Part shown: piece by piece, positions 1-8,242 of the stretch | How the letters are laid out: the number at the start of each line of letters is the position of its first letter | Numbering within the stretch: the first letter of the stretch is position 1 | Source of the DNA: Myxococcales bacterium | GTDB lineage: Bacteria > Myxococcota_A > Polyangia > Polyangiales > Polyangiaceae | Direction of reading: 5' to 3' | Length of the DNA stretch: 64,000 nucleotides | Assembly (NCBI GenBank): GCA_016720545.1 | Contig: JADKKK010000003.1 | Span: forward strand, 372,001-436,000 | Translations under genes and position numbers: made by a program | The notes under the pieces: model-generated | Database searches by the model: none | What the model was told of the DNA's origin: nothing | What the model saw: the letters and a program-made list of their open reading frames with translations, nothing else

Positions 1-673
1 GGCGGGACCGGCCGGAGAGGCACTCCCAGAGGATGACGCCGAGCGAGTAGAGATCGCTGCGGCGGTCGACCCGCTCCCCGCGGGCCTGCTCGGGCGACAT
101 GTACCCGTACTTGCCCTTGATGACCCCCTGCTCGTCCTGCAGGAAGCGCGCGCTCGCGATGCCAAAATCCGCAATTTTTACGCTGCCGTCGTAGGAGAGC
201 AGCACGTTCTGGGGCGACACGTCGCGGTGAACGATCTCGAGCGACGCGCCGCCGTCGTCTTTCTTCTCGTGCGCGTAGTGGAGGCCCTTGGCCACCTCGG
301 CGATGACGTAGGCGCTCACCCAGGGCGGCAGGCGCACGCCGGCCGCGCGGGCGGCCGCGACGATCATGCCGAAGTCCGGGCCCTCGACGTACTCCATCGC
401 GAGGATGTGCCCCTCGGCCCCCTCGTTCGAGAAGTCGTAGACCTGCACCACGTTCGGGTGGTTCAGGCGGGTGGCGAGCTGCGCCTCGTCGATGAACATC
501 GTGCGAAAGCGCCGCGACGCCCCGAACGAGGGCAGGATGCGCTTGACGACGACGATCTTCGAGGTGCCCTCGGCGCCGCTCTTGCGCGCCAGGAACACCT
601 CGGCCATGCCGCCCGCGCCGAGGCGCCGAAGCACGTCGTACTGCGCCAACTTTTCGGGGAAAGATTCAGTCAC
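1..673 (-). CDS. Ser/Thr protein kinase, 3' end cut by window edge
   Basis: N-terminal 224 residues of a Hanks-type Ser/Thr protein kinase; the C-terminal half lies outside the window. Read from the GTG at 673, the protein shows the glycine loop RLGAGGMAEVF (residues 17-27), the VVVK lysine K44, the catalytic loop HRDVSPQN (149-156), DFG (169-171) and the activation-segment SPEQ (193-196). All catalytic residues are intact, so an active kinase is expected. HRDVSPQN in place of HRDLKPEN is a variant common in myxobacterial kinases. No clear ribosome-binding site precedes the GTG, and in-frame sequence continues upstream, so the start is uncertain. Divergent from the gene at 899. Confidence 0.93.
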   Translation of the reverse strand, partial: MTESFPEKLAQYDVLRRLGAGGMAEVFLARKSGAEGTSKIVVVKRILPSFGASRRFRTMFIDEAQLATRLNHPNVVQVYDFSNEGAEGHILAMEYVEGPDFGMIVAAARAAGVRLPPWVSAYVIAEVAKGLHYAHEKKDDGGASLEIVHRDVSPQNVLLSYDGSVKIADFGIASARFLQDEQGVIKGKYGYMSPEQARGERVDRRSDLYSLGVILWECLSGRSR

Positions 674-898
674 GGCGTGCGCGGTGTCGATGGACGGGCT
701 TGGCCCCGTAGCCCCCACCCCGGGAAAGTGCTGTCACCAGCGCCGCCCAGTGTACCCGCGTTCACGAGGGCGGCGCTCAGGAAAACCACGCGCGGAGGGG
801 CGACGCGAGGGCGACGCAGGGGCGAGCCACGCGGCGATCGCCGCCCGCGACGGTTTCACGCTCGCCTCGGCTGGTGATGCAGGATATTTTTGAGCCTG

Positions 899-1867
899 AT
901 GGAAGCCTTGCCCCCGCCGACGGCTGCCGGTCTGCTCGCAAAGACGCCGCTGGCGCACCTTTTCACCTACGTGATGGAGCGACGCCTCTCGGGCTCGCTC
1001 GTCCTCCGCCGCCCCGACGGCTGGGGCGGGGCCATCGTCTTCTTCGAGGGCCTGCCCCGAAAGGCCGACGCGCCGCCAGAGATCGCCCCGTCCGATCCCG
1101 GGGCGCTGGCAGCGCTCGAGGCGCAGGTGCAGTGCCTCTTCACCTTCCCGCCGGCCACGCAGTTCGCGTTCTACGAGGGGCGCGACACGCTGCAAGAGCG
1201 CGGGCCTGGCTTCGTCGAGGCCGATCCCCTGCGGCTCTTGTGGGCCGGGGTCCGCATGAACCCCTCGTGGGATCACGCGAACGCGGCGCTCGCGCGCCTG
1301 CAGACCGTGGCGATCCGCCTGAAGGCGTCCGCGGCCCCCGAGCGGTGCGGTTTCGACGCGAGCGAGCTGCAGATCGTGGAGCTGCTGCGGCATCGCCCGC
1401 TGTTCCTCGGCGACCTCACGGCGGCGCGCCTGGTCCCGCCGGCCCTGGCTCACTTGTTCGTCTATTTCATGCTGATCACGAAGCAGCTCGACCTGCTCGA
1501 GGCGCCGCCGGGGATGAAAGCACCTCCGATCGTGCCGCTGGGGCCGCAGGCGCACCCGCAGCAGCCGCAGCCCTCGTTTCACCCGCACGCCGCGCATGCC
1601 CCACACGCGCATGCCCACCACGCCGCCCCGGCTCCCGGCATGAGCCCGATGCCCCAGGCCTACGCGGTCCCCGGCGCGCCGCCCGCGACGCGTCAGCACC
1701 CGCCTTCGGACGCGCCGTTCAACCCGTTCTCCGACCTCTCGCTTGGCCCGCCCCCGCCCGTCCCGGCGACCCGTTCGCGCCCACCTCGAGCCCAAGCTCC
1801 CGCCGAACGGGGCGGCCGGCGTGGCGGCGCCCCCGACGCGCCACAAGCCGACGCTGAGCGACGCTGA
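899..1867 (+). CDS. PATAN/DUF4388-like domain protein, N-terminal half of a frameshifted J-domain protein
   Basis: The first 200 residues look like the PATAN/DUF4388-type domain that myxobacteria attach to signalling or chaperone modules (segments SGSLVLRR and AIVFFEGLPRKAD). A low-complexity His/Pro/Ala linker follows. The reading frame then degenerates: after LSLGPPPPVP near 1,765 the plausible continuation moves through the other two frames and ends in the J-domain half that follows, whose N-terminus has no start codon. I therefore read this as one gene broken by several indels between about 1,755 and 1,875, or by sequence errors in that C-rich run. A TTG at 890 is an alternative start. 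The family assignment is by motif impression only. Confidence 0.6.
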   Translation: MEALPPPTAAGLLAKTPLAHLFTYVMERRLSGSLVLRRPDGWGGAIVFFEGLPRKADAPPEIAPSDPGALAALEAQVQCLFTFPPATQFAFYEGRDTLQERGPGFVEADPLRLLWAGVRMNPSWDHANAALARLQTVAIRLKASAAPERCGFDASELQIVELLRHRPLFLGDLTAARLVPPALAHLFVYFMLITKQLDLLEAPPGMKAPPIVPLGPQAHPQQPQPSFHPHAAHAPHAHAHHAAPAPGMSPMPQAYAVPGAPPATRQHPPSDAPFNPFSDLSLGPPPPVPATRSRPPRAQAPAERGGRRGGAPDAPQADAERR

Positions 1868-2610
1868 CAGCGCCCCTGTGGGCCCGGGTCGTCGCCAAGG
1901 CGGCCTCGATCGACGAAGAGGACCACTACCAGGCGCTCGGGATCGCGCCGGCGACCCCGAAGGAAGACATCCAGAAGGCCTTCTTCGCCCTCGCCAAGAC
2001 GTGGCACCCGGACAAGCTGCCGTCGACGCTCGGCGAGCTCCGCGACGCGTGCAGCAAGGTGTTCGCGCGCATCACCGAGGCGCACGCGGTCCTGACCGAC
2101 GTGGCCCGGCGCGAGGAGTACGACAAGAACCTGCGCGACGGCACGGGCGGCGCGGCCGAGCAGGCGGAGGTCCAGCGCGCCCTCGAGGCGGCCAACAATT
2201 TCCAGAAGGCCCTCGTCTACTTGAAGCGCAACGACACCGCGACGTGCGAAGAGCTCGCGCGGAAGGCGCTCGAGGCCGACTCGACGCAGGCCGACTACCT
2301 CGCGCTCGTCACCTGGCTCGACGCCCAGAAGCCCCACAACCTGAACTTCGATCGCACCCGCGAGCTCATTCTCAAGCTCGACAACGCGATCGCCATGAAC
2401 GGCAGCTGCGAGCGCGCCCACTTCTATCGAGGCATGCTCCACAAGCGCACGGAGAACCCGAAGCAGGCCCTGAAGGACTTCAAGCGCGCGGTGGAGCTGA
2501 ACCCCCACAACCTCGACGCCGCCCGCGAAATTCGCCTCCACGGCATGAGGCAGCCGTCCAAGGGAGAAGAGGGCGTCGGGGGGCTCCTGGGCCGCTTCTT
2601 CAAGAAGTAG
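1858..2610 (+). CDS. J-domain (DnaJ-like) plus TPR-like C-terminal half, out of frame with the upstream half
   Basis: A J domain is readable from about 1,876: DHYQALGI, then the HPD motif (WHPDKLP near 2,010) and EEYDKNL. It would recruit an Hsp70/DnaK partner. A helical region with TPR-like repeats follows (SCERAHFYRGMLHKR, KQALKDFKRAVELNPHN). There is no ATG, GTG or TTG in this frame before the GTG at 2,059, which lies inside the J domain, so the fragment cannot be an independent intact gene. The upstream half ends in another frame just before it. The coordinates mark the open frame after the TGA at 1,855. The C-terminus ends in GRFFKK. Confidence 0.6.
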   Translation, partial: ATLTAPLWARVVAKAASIDEEDHYQALGIAPATPKEDIQKAFFALAKTWHPDKLPSTLGELRDACSKVFARITEAHAVLTDVARREEYDKNLRDGTGGAAEQAEVQRALEAANNFQKALVYLKRNDTATCEELARKALEADSTQADYLALVTWLDAQKPHNLNFDRTRELILKLDNAIAMNGSCERAHFYRGMLHKRTENPKQALKDFKRAVELNPHNLDAAREIRLHGMRQPSKGEEGVGGLLGRFFKK

Positions 2611-2625
2611 CCCGCGCCCCGCCCC

Positions 2626-3627
2626 ATGTCCTCCACCACTCCGACCCCGGCGCCCACGCACTCGTCCGCGAGCGCCGCGGGGCGCGCGGGCGTCGTCCTC
2701 GGCACCATGAATTTCGGGGCGCGGACGCCCGCCCGCGACGCTGAGCGCCTCGTCGCGCTCGCGCTCGAGCGGGGCGTCACGCGCGTCGACACCGCGAACC
2801 TGTACGCGGGCGGCGAGGCCGAGCGAATCCTAGGGCGCACGCTCGCGAGCGTCGCCGGGGCTCGCGACCGCGTGCACCTCGCGAGCAAGGTCGGCGCGCA
2901 GCCCACCGGCGGCGCGGGCCGCGGGGCCGAGGGCCTCTCCCACGCGCGGGTGCTCGCGGCGGTCGACGAGAGCCTCACGAGGCTCCGCACCGAACGAATA
3001 GACCTGCTCTATCTCCACGTACCCGACCCCGCGGTGCCCATCGCCGAGACGCTCTCGGCCATCGCGCACCTGCTCGAGCGCGGGAAGATCCTCGCGTGGG
3101 GCGCCTCGAACTACGCGGCGTGGCAGCTCGTGGAGCTCTTCGCAGCAGCGGAGGCCGCCGGGATCCCGCCGCCCGCGCGCGCGCAGCAGCTCTACAACGC
3201 GCTCGTGCGGCAGCTCGACGTCGAGTACCTCCCGTTCGCCGCCCGGTACGGGCTCGCCACCGAGGTCTACAACCCGCTGGCGGGCGGGCTCCTCACCGAT
3301 CGGCACGCCGACGTCACCGCCGATCGGCGCGGATCGCGCTTCTGGAAGAACAGCCGCTACGAGCGCCGCTACTGGAGCGCGCCTCTGTTCGCGCGGCGCG
3401 CCGAGCTCGCCGCGCTGGCCGAGTCGCTCGGGGTCTCGCTGGTCACGCTCGCGTACCGCTTCCTGCTCGCGCGGGGCGTGGCCGGGGTCGTGGTGGGCCC
3501 GGCCACGGCCGCTCACCTCGACGCGGCGCTCGACGCGCTCACCGCGCCGCTCGACCCCCCGGCGATGGCGGCCATCGACAAGCTGCATACCGCATGGATC
3601 GGGACCGATGCCTGCTACGCCCGGTGA
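2626..3627 (+). CDS. Aldo/keto reductase
   Basis: A 333-residue aldo/keto reductase, a TIM-barrel NADPH-dependent oxidoreductase. The family tetrad is visible as D55 and Y60 (RVDTANLY), K88 (ASKVG) and H131 (YLHVPD). The C-terminal half carries VVVGPATAAHLDAAL, equivalent to the cofactor-binding region. The first 20 residues are a Ser/Thr/Pro/Ala-rich extension; GVVLGTMNFG is where homology should begin. The gene overlaps the following dioxygenase-like gene by 20 bp and follows the J-domain gene by 15 bp, so the two oxidoreductases are probably co-transcribed. The substrate cannot be deduced. Confidence 0.9.
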   Translation: MSSTTPTPAPTHSSASAAGRAGVVLGTMNFGARTPARDAERLVALALERGVTRVDTANLYAGGEAERILGRTLASVAGARDRVHLASKVGAQPTGGAGRGAEGLSHARVLAAVDESLTRLRTERIDLLYLHVPDPAVPIAETLSAIAHLLERGKILAWGASNYAAWQLVELFAAAEAAGIPPPARAQQLYNALVRQLDVEYLPFAARYGLATEVYNPLAGGLLTDRHADVTADRRGSRFWKNSRYERRYWSAPLFARRAELAALAESLGVSLVTLAYRFLLARGVAGVVVGPATAAHLDAALDALTAPLDPPAMAAIDKLHTAWIGTDACYAR

Positions 3628-4417
3628 TCCGTCGACCCTCCCGTACGACCTCGACGGCGCGCTCGCGCACTACCGGGCCCACGGCTACGCGCGGCTCGGG
3701 CGCCTGCTGGAGGAGCCCACGCTCGCGGCGCTCCGCGCGCGCATCGACGCGCTGATGCTCGGCGAGATCACCTACCCGGGCGTCTTCTTCCAGCGCGACA
3801 CCGAGACCGGCGAGTACGACGACCTCGCCTACGGGCGCGGGTACGAGGGGCCGTCGCTCAACTACCGCAAGGTCGAGAAGCTCGAGAAAGATCCGCTCTT
3901 TCTTGCGTGGATCGCGCACCCGTGGCTCGAGCCGCTCGCGCGCGCGGTGTACGGCGGCGACGTCACGCTCTACCGCGCGCTCGTGTTCAACAAGGCGGCG
4001 GCGACCGGGGGCTCGCGCCTGCCTTGGCACCAAGACGGCGGCGCGTTCTGGGGCCTCGACCGCGAGCCGGGGCTCCAGGTGTGGACGGCCCTGGACGACG
4101 CGCCGGAAGACGGCGGCTGCCTCGAGGTCGTGCCGGGGAGCCACGCCGCGGGCCTCGTGACGCCTCTCGGAGGCGTGGTGCCGGCGGAGGCCATCGCACG
4201 CGAGCGCCCCGAGGCGCGTTCGCTCCTCTTGCCCGCGGCGGCGGGCGAGGTGCTGCTCGTGCACAACCACCTCTGGCACCGCTCGGCGCGGAGCACCACG
4301 GGCAAGCCGCGCCGCGCCCTCACGGTCTGCTACCTCGACGCCCGCACCACGTGCCGCCGCAAGAAGCGCGCGCCGCGCGAGTTCTTCAAGGTGTTCCCGC
4401 GCGACCCGCGCGAGTAG
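3608..4417 (+). CDS. Phytanoyl-CoA dioxygenase (PhyH)-family protein
   Basis: A 269-residue Fe(II)/2-oxoglutarate-dependent oxygenase of the PhyH family. The facial triad is clear: H141 and D143 in WHQDGGAFWGL and H224 in HNHLWHRSA, followed by the 2-oxoglutarate-binding arginine region KPRRAL (233-238). PGSH (177-180) is the usual turn after strand V. The ATG lies inside the end of the aldo/keto reductase gene (20-bp overlap), indicating translational coupling. Family members hydroxylate small molecules and natural products as well as phytanoyl-CoA; the substrate here is unknown. A shorter decayed relative lies near 49.4 kb. Confidence 0.88.
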   Translation: MPATPGDPSTLPYDLDGALAHYRAHGYARLGRLLEEPTLAALRARIDALMLGEITYPGVFFQRDTETGEYDDLAYGRGYEGPSLNYRKVEKLEKDPLFLAWIAHPWLEPLARAVYGGDVTLYRALVFNKAAATGGSRLPWHQDGGAFWGLDREPGLQVWTALDDAPEDGGCLEVVPGSHAAGLVTPLGGVVPAEAIARERPEARSLLLPAAAGEVLLVHNHLWHRSARSTTGKPRRALTVCYLDARTTCRRKKRAPREFFKVFPRDPRE

Positions 4418-4476
4418 TTTCGCGTCCCGCACGATTCCCCCTTTACGTCCGGGCGGCGCGGCGCGATACCCGCGGC

Positions 4477-5001
4477 ATGAGCGAGCGCCTCGTCCCGATG
4501 ATCACCGCCGATGAAATCCGAGCCCGCACCGCGGAGCTCGGCAAGCAGCTCACCGAAGACTACAAGGACAAGGCTCTCGTGCTCGTGTCGGTGCTGAAGG
4601 GGAGCTTCATCTTCGCGGCCGACCTGATGCGCGCCATCGACCTGCCGTGCCGCATCGACTTCCTGGGCGTGCGCTCCTACGGCGCGGGCACCGAGACCAG
4701 CGGCGTCGTGCAGATCACGAGCGACCTCACGCGCCCCATCGACGGCCAGGACGTGCTCATCGTCGAGGACATCGTCGACACCGGGCTCACCATCGCGCAC
4801 CTCATGGATCTCTTCCGAACGCGCAACCCGCGCAGCGTGAAGGTGTGCGCCCTCCTCCATAAGCCAGCGCGCGCGCGGGTCTCGGTGCCCGTCGACTACC
4901 TGGGCTTCACGATCGAAGACAAGTTCGTGGTCGGCTACGGCCTCGATTTCGACGAGAAATACCGCAACTTGCCCTACGTCGGCGTGATCGAGCGCGACTG
5001 A
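4477..5001 (+). CDS. hpt: Hypoxanthine phosphoribosyltransferase
   Basis: A purine-salvage enzyme that transfers the phosphoribosyl group of PRPP to hypoxanthine or guanine. The 174 residues match the usual 170-185 length. The PRPP-binding signature VLIVEDIVDTGLT spans 93-105, VSVLKGSFIFAADL (38-51) forms the pyrophosphate loop, and DKFVVGYGLDFDEKYRN (148-164) is the conserved C-terminal purine-site segment. It starts at ATG 4477 after a 59-bp gap and is followed by a hairpin, so it is probably a single-gene unit or the end of the preceding cluster. It is convergent with the dehydrogenase gene. Confidence 0.96.
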   Translation: MSERLVPMITADEIRARTAELGKQLTEDYKDKALVLVSVLKGSFIFAADLMRAIDLPCRIDFLGVRSYGAGTETSGVVQITSDLTRPIDGQDVLIVEDIVDTGLTIAHLMDLFRTRNPRSVKVCALLHKPARARVSVPVDYLGFTIEDKFVVGYGLDFDEKYRNLPYVGVIERD

Positions 5002-5005
5002 GACG

Positions 5006-5025
5006 GCGAGGGTCCACGCCCTCGC
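5006..5025. terminator. Hairpin between convergent genes
   Basis: A perfect 7-bp inverted repeat (GCGAGGG and CCCTCGC) with a 6-nt loop fills the 30-bp gap between hpt and the convergent dehydrogenase gene. It lacks a T-run, so it is a hairpin-type or bidirectional termination signal at best. Confidence 0.4.
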
Positions 5026-5031
5026 GCTCCG

Positions 5032-5811
5032 CTACTGCGCGGCCCAGCCGCCGTCCATGTTCCAGGCCACGCCGCGCACCTGGCTCGCGGCGTCGCTGCA
5101 CAAAAACCCGACCAGCTGCGCCAGCTGCGACGTAGTCACGAAGTCGCCCGACGGCTGCTTCTCGCAGAGCAGGGCGCGCTTCGCGGTCTCCTTGTCGGTG
5201 TCGTCCTTCGCCGCGCGCGCGTCGACCTGCGCCTCGACGAGCGGCGTGAGCACCCAGCCGGGGCACACCGCGTTGCACGTCACGCCGGTGCGCGCGGTCT
5301 CGAGCGCCGTCACCTTCGTGAGCCCCACGAGGCCGTGCTTGGCGGCCACGTACGCGGCCTTCTGCGGCGAGGCCACGAGGCCGTGCACCGACGCGACGTT
5401 GACGATTCGCCCCCAGTCGTTCCGCTTCATGTGGGGCAGCGCGAGCCGCGTCGTGTGGAACGCGGAGGTGAGGTTCACCGCGAGGACCGAGTCCCAGCAG
5501 TCGACCGGGAAGTCCTCCACGCTCGCCACGTGCTGGATGCCGGCGTTGTTCACGAGCACGTCGATGCCGCCGAACTCGACCTCGGCGTACCGCGCGAGGT
5601 CCTCGATGTCGGACGCGCGGCTCATGTCGGCGCCGTGATACCCCACGCGCGCGCCGGGCCGCGCCGCGGCCTCCACCTCGCGCCGCGGCCGGCTCTCTTC
5701 GCCGAAGCCGTTCAGCACCACGTGCGCGCCGTGCGCCGCCAGCACCCTCGCGATGCCAAGGCCAATGCCGCTGGTCGAGCCCGTGACGACCGCTGTCTTC
5801 CCGGATAGCAT
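5032..5811 (-). CDS. bdhA: D-3-hydroxybutyrate dehydrogenase (SDR family)
   Basis: A short-chain dehydrogenase of 259 residues. The cofactor loop GSTSGIG (11-17), LVNNAG (86-91), N113 and the catalytic S141, Y154 and K158 are present. The pattern (VLNGFGE near the N-terminus, NAGIQHV, CPGWVLTPLV) fits the 3-hydroxybutyrate dehydrogenases, which oxidise D-3-hydroxybutyrate to acetoacetate with NAD. The gene lies 5 bp downstream of the intracellular PHB depolymerase gene on the same strand. Depolymerase output would feed this enzyme, so the pair forms a PHB-mobilising operon. Context strengthens the substrate assignment over a generic SDR. Confidence 0.87.
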   Translation of the reverse strand: MLSGKTAVVTGSTSGIGLGIARVLAAHGAHVVLNGFGEESRPRREVEAAARPGARVGYHGADMSRASDIEDLARYAEVEFGGIDVLVNNAGIQHVASVEDFPVDCWDSVLAVNLTSAFHTTRLALPHMKRNDWGRIVNVASVHGLVASPQKAAYVAAKHGLVGLTKVTALETARTGVTCNAVCPGWVLTPLVEAQVDARAAKDDTDKETAKRALLCEKQPSGDFVTTSQLAQLVGFLCSDAASQVRGVAWNMDGGWAAQ

Positions 5812-5816
5812 GCAGC

Positions 5817-7100
5817 TTACACCCTTTCCTGAGCGTGGTCCCTACCGCTGCGCGCACCGACGAAATCGCGCACGATGGGGTAGATCGACTCGCGCCATCG
5901 CCGCCCGGAGAACACTCCGTAGTGGCCACACCCGGCCGCCACGTGGTGGCGCCGGTGCTCGTCGGGCACGCCCGCGCACAGCGCGTGGGCGGCCTGGGTC
6001 TGCCCGAGGCCGGCGATGTCGTCGTCGGCGCCTTCGATGGTGAGCAGCGCCGTATCGCGGATGGCGGCGGGCCTGACGCGCTCGCCGGCCACGTCCCACG
6101 TGCCCCGCGCGAGCGCGAACTCCTGGAACACGAGCCGCACGGTCTCCAGGTAATAGGGCGCGTCCATGTCGAGCACGGCGTTGTAGTCGTCGTAGAAGCG
6201 CTCGTGCGACGCGCGCTTCGCGTCGCCGTCGCTCCCCGTGAGGTGCCCGAGCCAGTACTCGACGTGGGCGTCGATGTGCCGCGACGGGTTCATCGCCACG
6301 AACGCGGAGAGCTGCAAAAACCCCGGGTAAACGCGGCGCCCGCGGCCCGGATAGCGCCCCGGGACGGTCTTGATGAGCGTGCGCTCGAACCACGCCAGCG
6401 ATCGCTCGGTCGCGAGCCGGTTCACCTCGGTCGGGTTCCGGCGCGCGTCGACCGGGCCGCCCATGAGGGTGAGGGAGCGGGGCGTGGCCTCGCCGGCCTG
6501 CGCGAGCAGGGCGATCGCGGCGAGCACCGGCACGGTGGGCTGGCACACGGCGACGACGTGGAGTGTTGCCGCGCCGAGCAGACGCACGAGCCGCTGCACC
6601 GTGTGCACGTAGTCGTCGAGGCTGAACGACCCCTGCGCCACGGGCACCTCGCGGGCGCAGACCCAGTCGGTGACGTAGACGTCGTGGTCGGCGAGCAGCG
6701 AGCGCACCGTGTCGCGCAAGAGCGTCGCGTGGTGCCCCGAGAGCGGGGCGCAGAGCAGCACCTTCGGCTGGGCGCGGAGGCGCTGGGCCAGCGCGGGGTC
6801 GGCGGTCTCGCGGACGAACCGCACGAGCCGGCAGAACGGCTCGGCGTGCACGACCTCCTCGGTGACGCGCACCTCGCCGGCGGCGGCGCCGCCGACCGAG
6901 ACGCGGTCGAGGCCGAACGCGGGCTTCTCGTAGCGCCTCGTCAGCCGGTGGAGCAGCGCGTGCCCGGCCCCGACCACGCGCGCGCCGGGCACATGAGAGA
7001 GCGGGCTCTTCTCGTGGGTGAGGAGGCGGGCGGTAGCGAAAGAGACGCGCGCCACCGGGTCGAGGCACGTGCGCTGGAGCTCATGAAGGCGGTAGAGCAT
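5817..7100 (-). CDS. phaZ: Intracellular polyhydroxyalkanoate (PHB) depolymerase
   Basis: A 427-residue intracellular PHB depolymerase of the PhaZ1 type, which releases hydroxybutyrate units from amorphous granules. The family uses a cysteine nucleophile instead of serine. Here it is C186 in VAVCQPTVP, with the acid in EGADDD (356-361) and H393 in GCGHYGVFSG. Other matching segments are VYVTDWVCAR, LMGGPVDARR and MNPSRHIDAH. Length and residue spacing agree with the Cupriavidus enzyme. It starts at ATG 7100 and its stop sits 5 bp before the 3-hydroxybutyrate dehydrogenase gene. A candidate regulated promoter lies at 7134-7162. Confidence 0.93.
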   Translation of the reverse strand: MLYRLHELQRTCLDPVARVSFATARLLTHEKSPLSHVPGARVVGAGHALLHRLTRRYEKPAFGLDRVSVGGAAAGEVRVTEEVVHAEPFCRLVRFVRETADPALAQRLRAQPKVLLCAPLSGHHATLLRDTVRSLLADHDVYVTDWVCAREVPVAQGSFSLDDYVHTVQRLVRLLGAATLHVVAVCQPTVPVLAAIALLAQAGEATPRSLTLMGGPVDARRNPTEVNRLATERSLAWFERTLIKTVPGRYPGRGRRVYPGFLQLSAFVAMNPSRHIDAHVEYWLGHLTGSDGDAKRASHERFYDDYNAVLDMDAPYYLETVRLVFQEFALARGTWDVAGERVRPAAIRDTALLTIEGADDDIAGLGQTQAAHALCAGVPDEHRRHHVAAGCGHYGVFSGRRWRESIYPIVRDFVGARSGRDHAQERV

Positions 7101-7133
7101 GGTCTGGGTGGCGCGGGGTCTCGCGCAGAACCC

Positions 7134-7162
7134 AGTATGTGCACCTGCAACAATTTGTGCAA
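7134..7162 (-). promoter_or_regulatory. Candidate phaZ promoter with overlapping palindrome
   Basis: Reading toward phaZ, TTGCAC (7162-7157) and CATACT (7139-7134) are spaced by 17 bp, a plausible sigma70-type promoter. The -35 element overlaps the palindrome GCACAAATTGTTGC (7160-7147) in an AT-rich pocket unlike the surrounding sequence. Repeated TGC/GCA steps around an AT core resemble sites described for the PHB regulator PhaR; that link is inference. Confidence 0.4.
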
Positions 7163-7282
7163 CGCAATATTTTTGCGCGCCTTCACAGACAGGGTCCGTT
7201 CATCACGTGCGCACACACGTGTGCTGCGGCGCACAAGCACAGCGGCGGCCGCGCGTCGGCGCGGCCGACTCCGCGACCGGCC

Positions 7283-8242
7283 TCAGCTCGCTTGCAGCGC
7301 CCCCAGGTAGTCGCTGAGGTTCCCCAGGTGCTGACGCCCGCCCTCGATCGCGAAGCCCGAGACCTTCTCGTCGCGCAGCTCGCGCGAGGTGCACACGAGC
7401 CGCATCGAGACGCGCGTCTTGGCGTCACGCCCGTCACGCCCGTCACCTTCCGCGGTGAGCGTGATCTCGGCGCGGAACATCACGGTCTCCCAGTCGCCGT
7501 GGTCGTACACGATGCGCTCGGGCTCGGTGAGCTCGACGTACGTCGCCTTGTTCGGCCAGCGCTTGCCGTCGGGACCTACCATCTCGAACTTCCACACGCC
7601 GCCCACGCGCACGTCTTGCTCGACGCCCACGTTGGTGAACCCGTTGGGCCCCCACCACTTGTTCACGTGCTCCGGATCGGTGAACACCTTCCACACGAGG
7701 GCGCGCGGCGCGGCGACCACCCGCTCGAGGCGGATCTCGCGCTCGGTCTCGTCGAGGTAGCGATCGAGGCTCGCGAACATGCCGCCGAACCCCTGCGTCA
7801 TGCCGCCTCGCGCGCCGTCGAACATGGCCAAGGCCTCGGCCTCGGCCTCGTAGGGCTGCCAGGTGACCGTGACCTTGGTCTCGCCGGGCCCCGCGTCTTC
7901 GAAGGTGGTGGTGGCCATCATTTGCAGTGGCCACGTCGCAGCCATCGGGTGACGGCAGAGGGCGCCGTGCTCGTCGGAGAAGCTCTGGAGGAAGACGAGC
8001 TTCTGGTCGGGGACGACCTCGCGGTAGAGCTGCTTGCCCCAGGTCTTCTCGCCCTTCTCGTCCGTGTACCCGTAGTGGCACTCGCCGCCCGGCCGGATGT
8101 CGAGGTCGAGCTTGATGACCTTCGCGCCCGCGGGCCCCATCCAGCGCGCGAGGTGCAGGGCGTCGGTGTGCATTTGGTAGACGAGCGGGCGGGGCGCGCG
8201 GAAGACGCGGGAGATGCTGAAGGGATTGGTCGGATCGCTCAT
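7283..8242 (-). CDS. Tandem SRPBCC (AHSA1-like) domain protein
   Basis: A 319-residue protein made of two START/AHSA1-type domains in tandem. Domain 1 spans about residues 5-150 (ISRVFRAPRPLVYQMHTD, LARWMGP). Domain 2 spans about 155-319 (LERVVAAPRALVWKVFTDPEHVNKWWGP). Both share the APR..V....TD....W.GP pattern, so the gene arose by internal duplication. These domains bind hydrophobic ligands; no catalytic role can be assigned. The ATG at 8242 overlaps the ArsR stop codon by 4 bp (ATGA), the classic coupled ArsR-SRPBCC arrangement. A GAAAGAGAG ribosome-binding site precedes the start. Confidence 0.9.
   Translation of the reverse strand: MSDPTNPFSISRVFRAPRPLVYQMHTDALHLARWMGPAGAKVIKLDLDIRPGGECHYGYTDEKGEKTWGKQLYREVVPDQKLVFLQSFSDEHGALCRHPMAATWPLQMMATTTFEDAGPGETKVTVTWQPYEAEAEALAMFDGARGGMTQGFGGMFASLDRYLDETEREIRLERVVAAPRALVWKVFTDPEHVNKWWGPNGFTNVGVEQDVRVGGVWKFEMVGPDGKRWPNKATYVELTEPERIVYDHGDWETVMFRAEITLTAEGDGRDGRDAKTRVSMRLVCTSRELRDEKVSGFAIEGGRQHLGNLSDYLGALQAS

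Noticed and set aside
5753..7310. Long plus-strand open frames opposite phaZ
   Set aside because: They mirror phaZ codons in a GC-rich genome, are rich in Arg, Gly and His, and contain no motif; phaZ has full catalytic signatures on the other strand.
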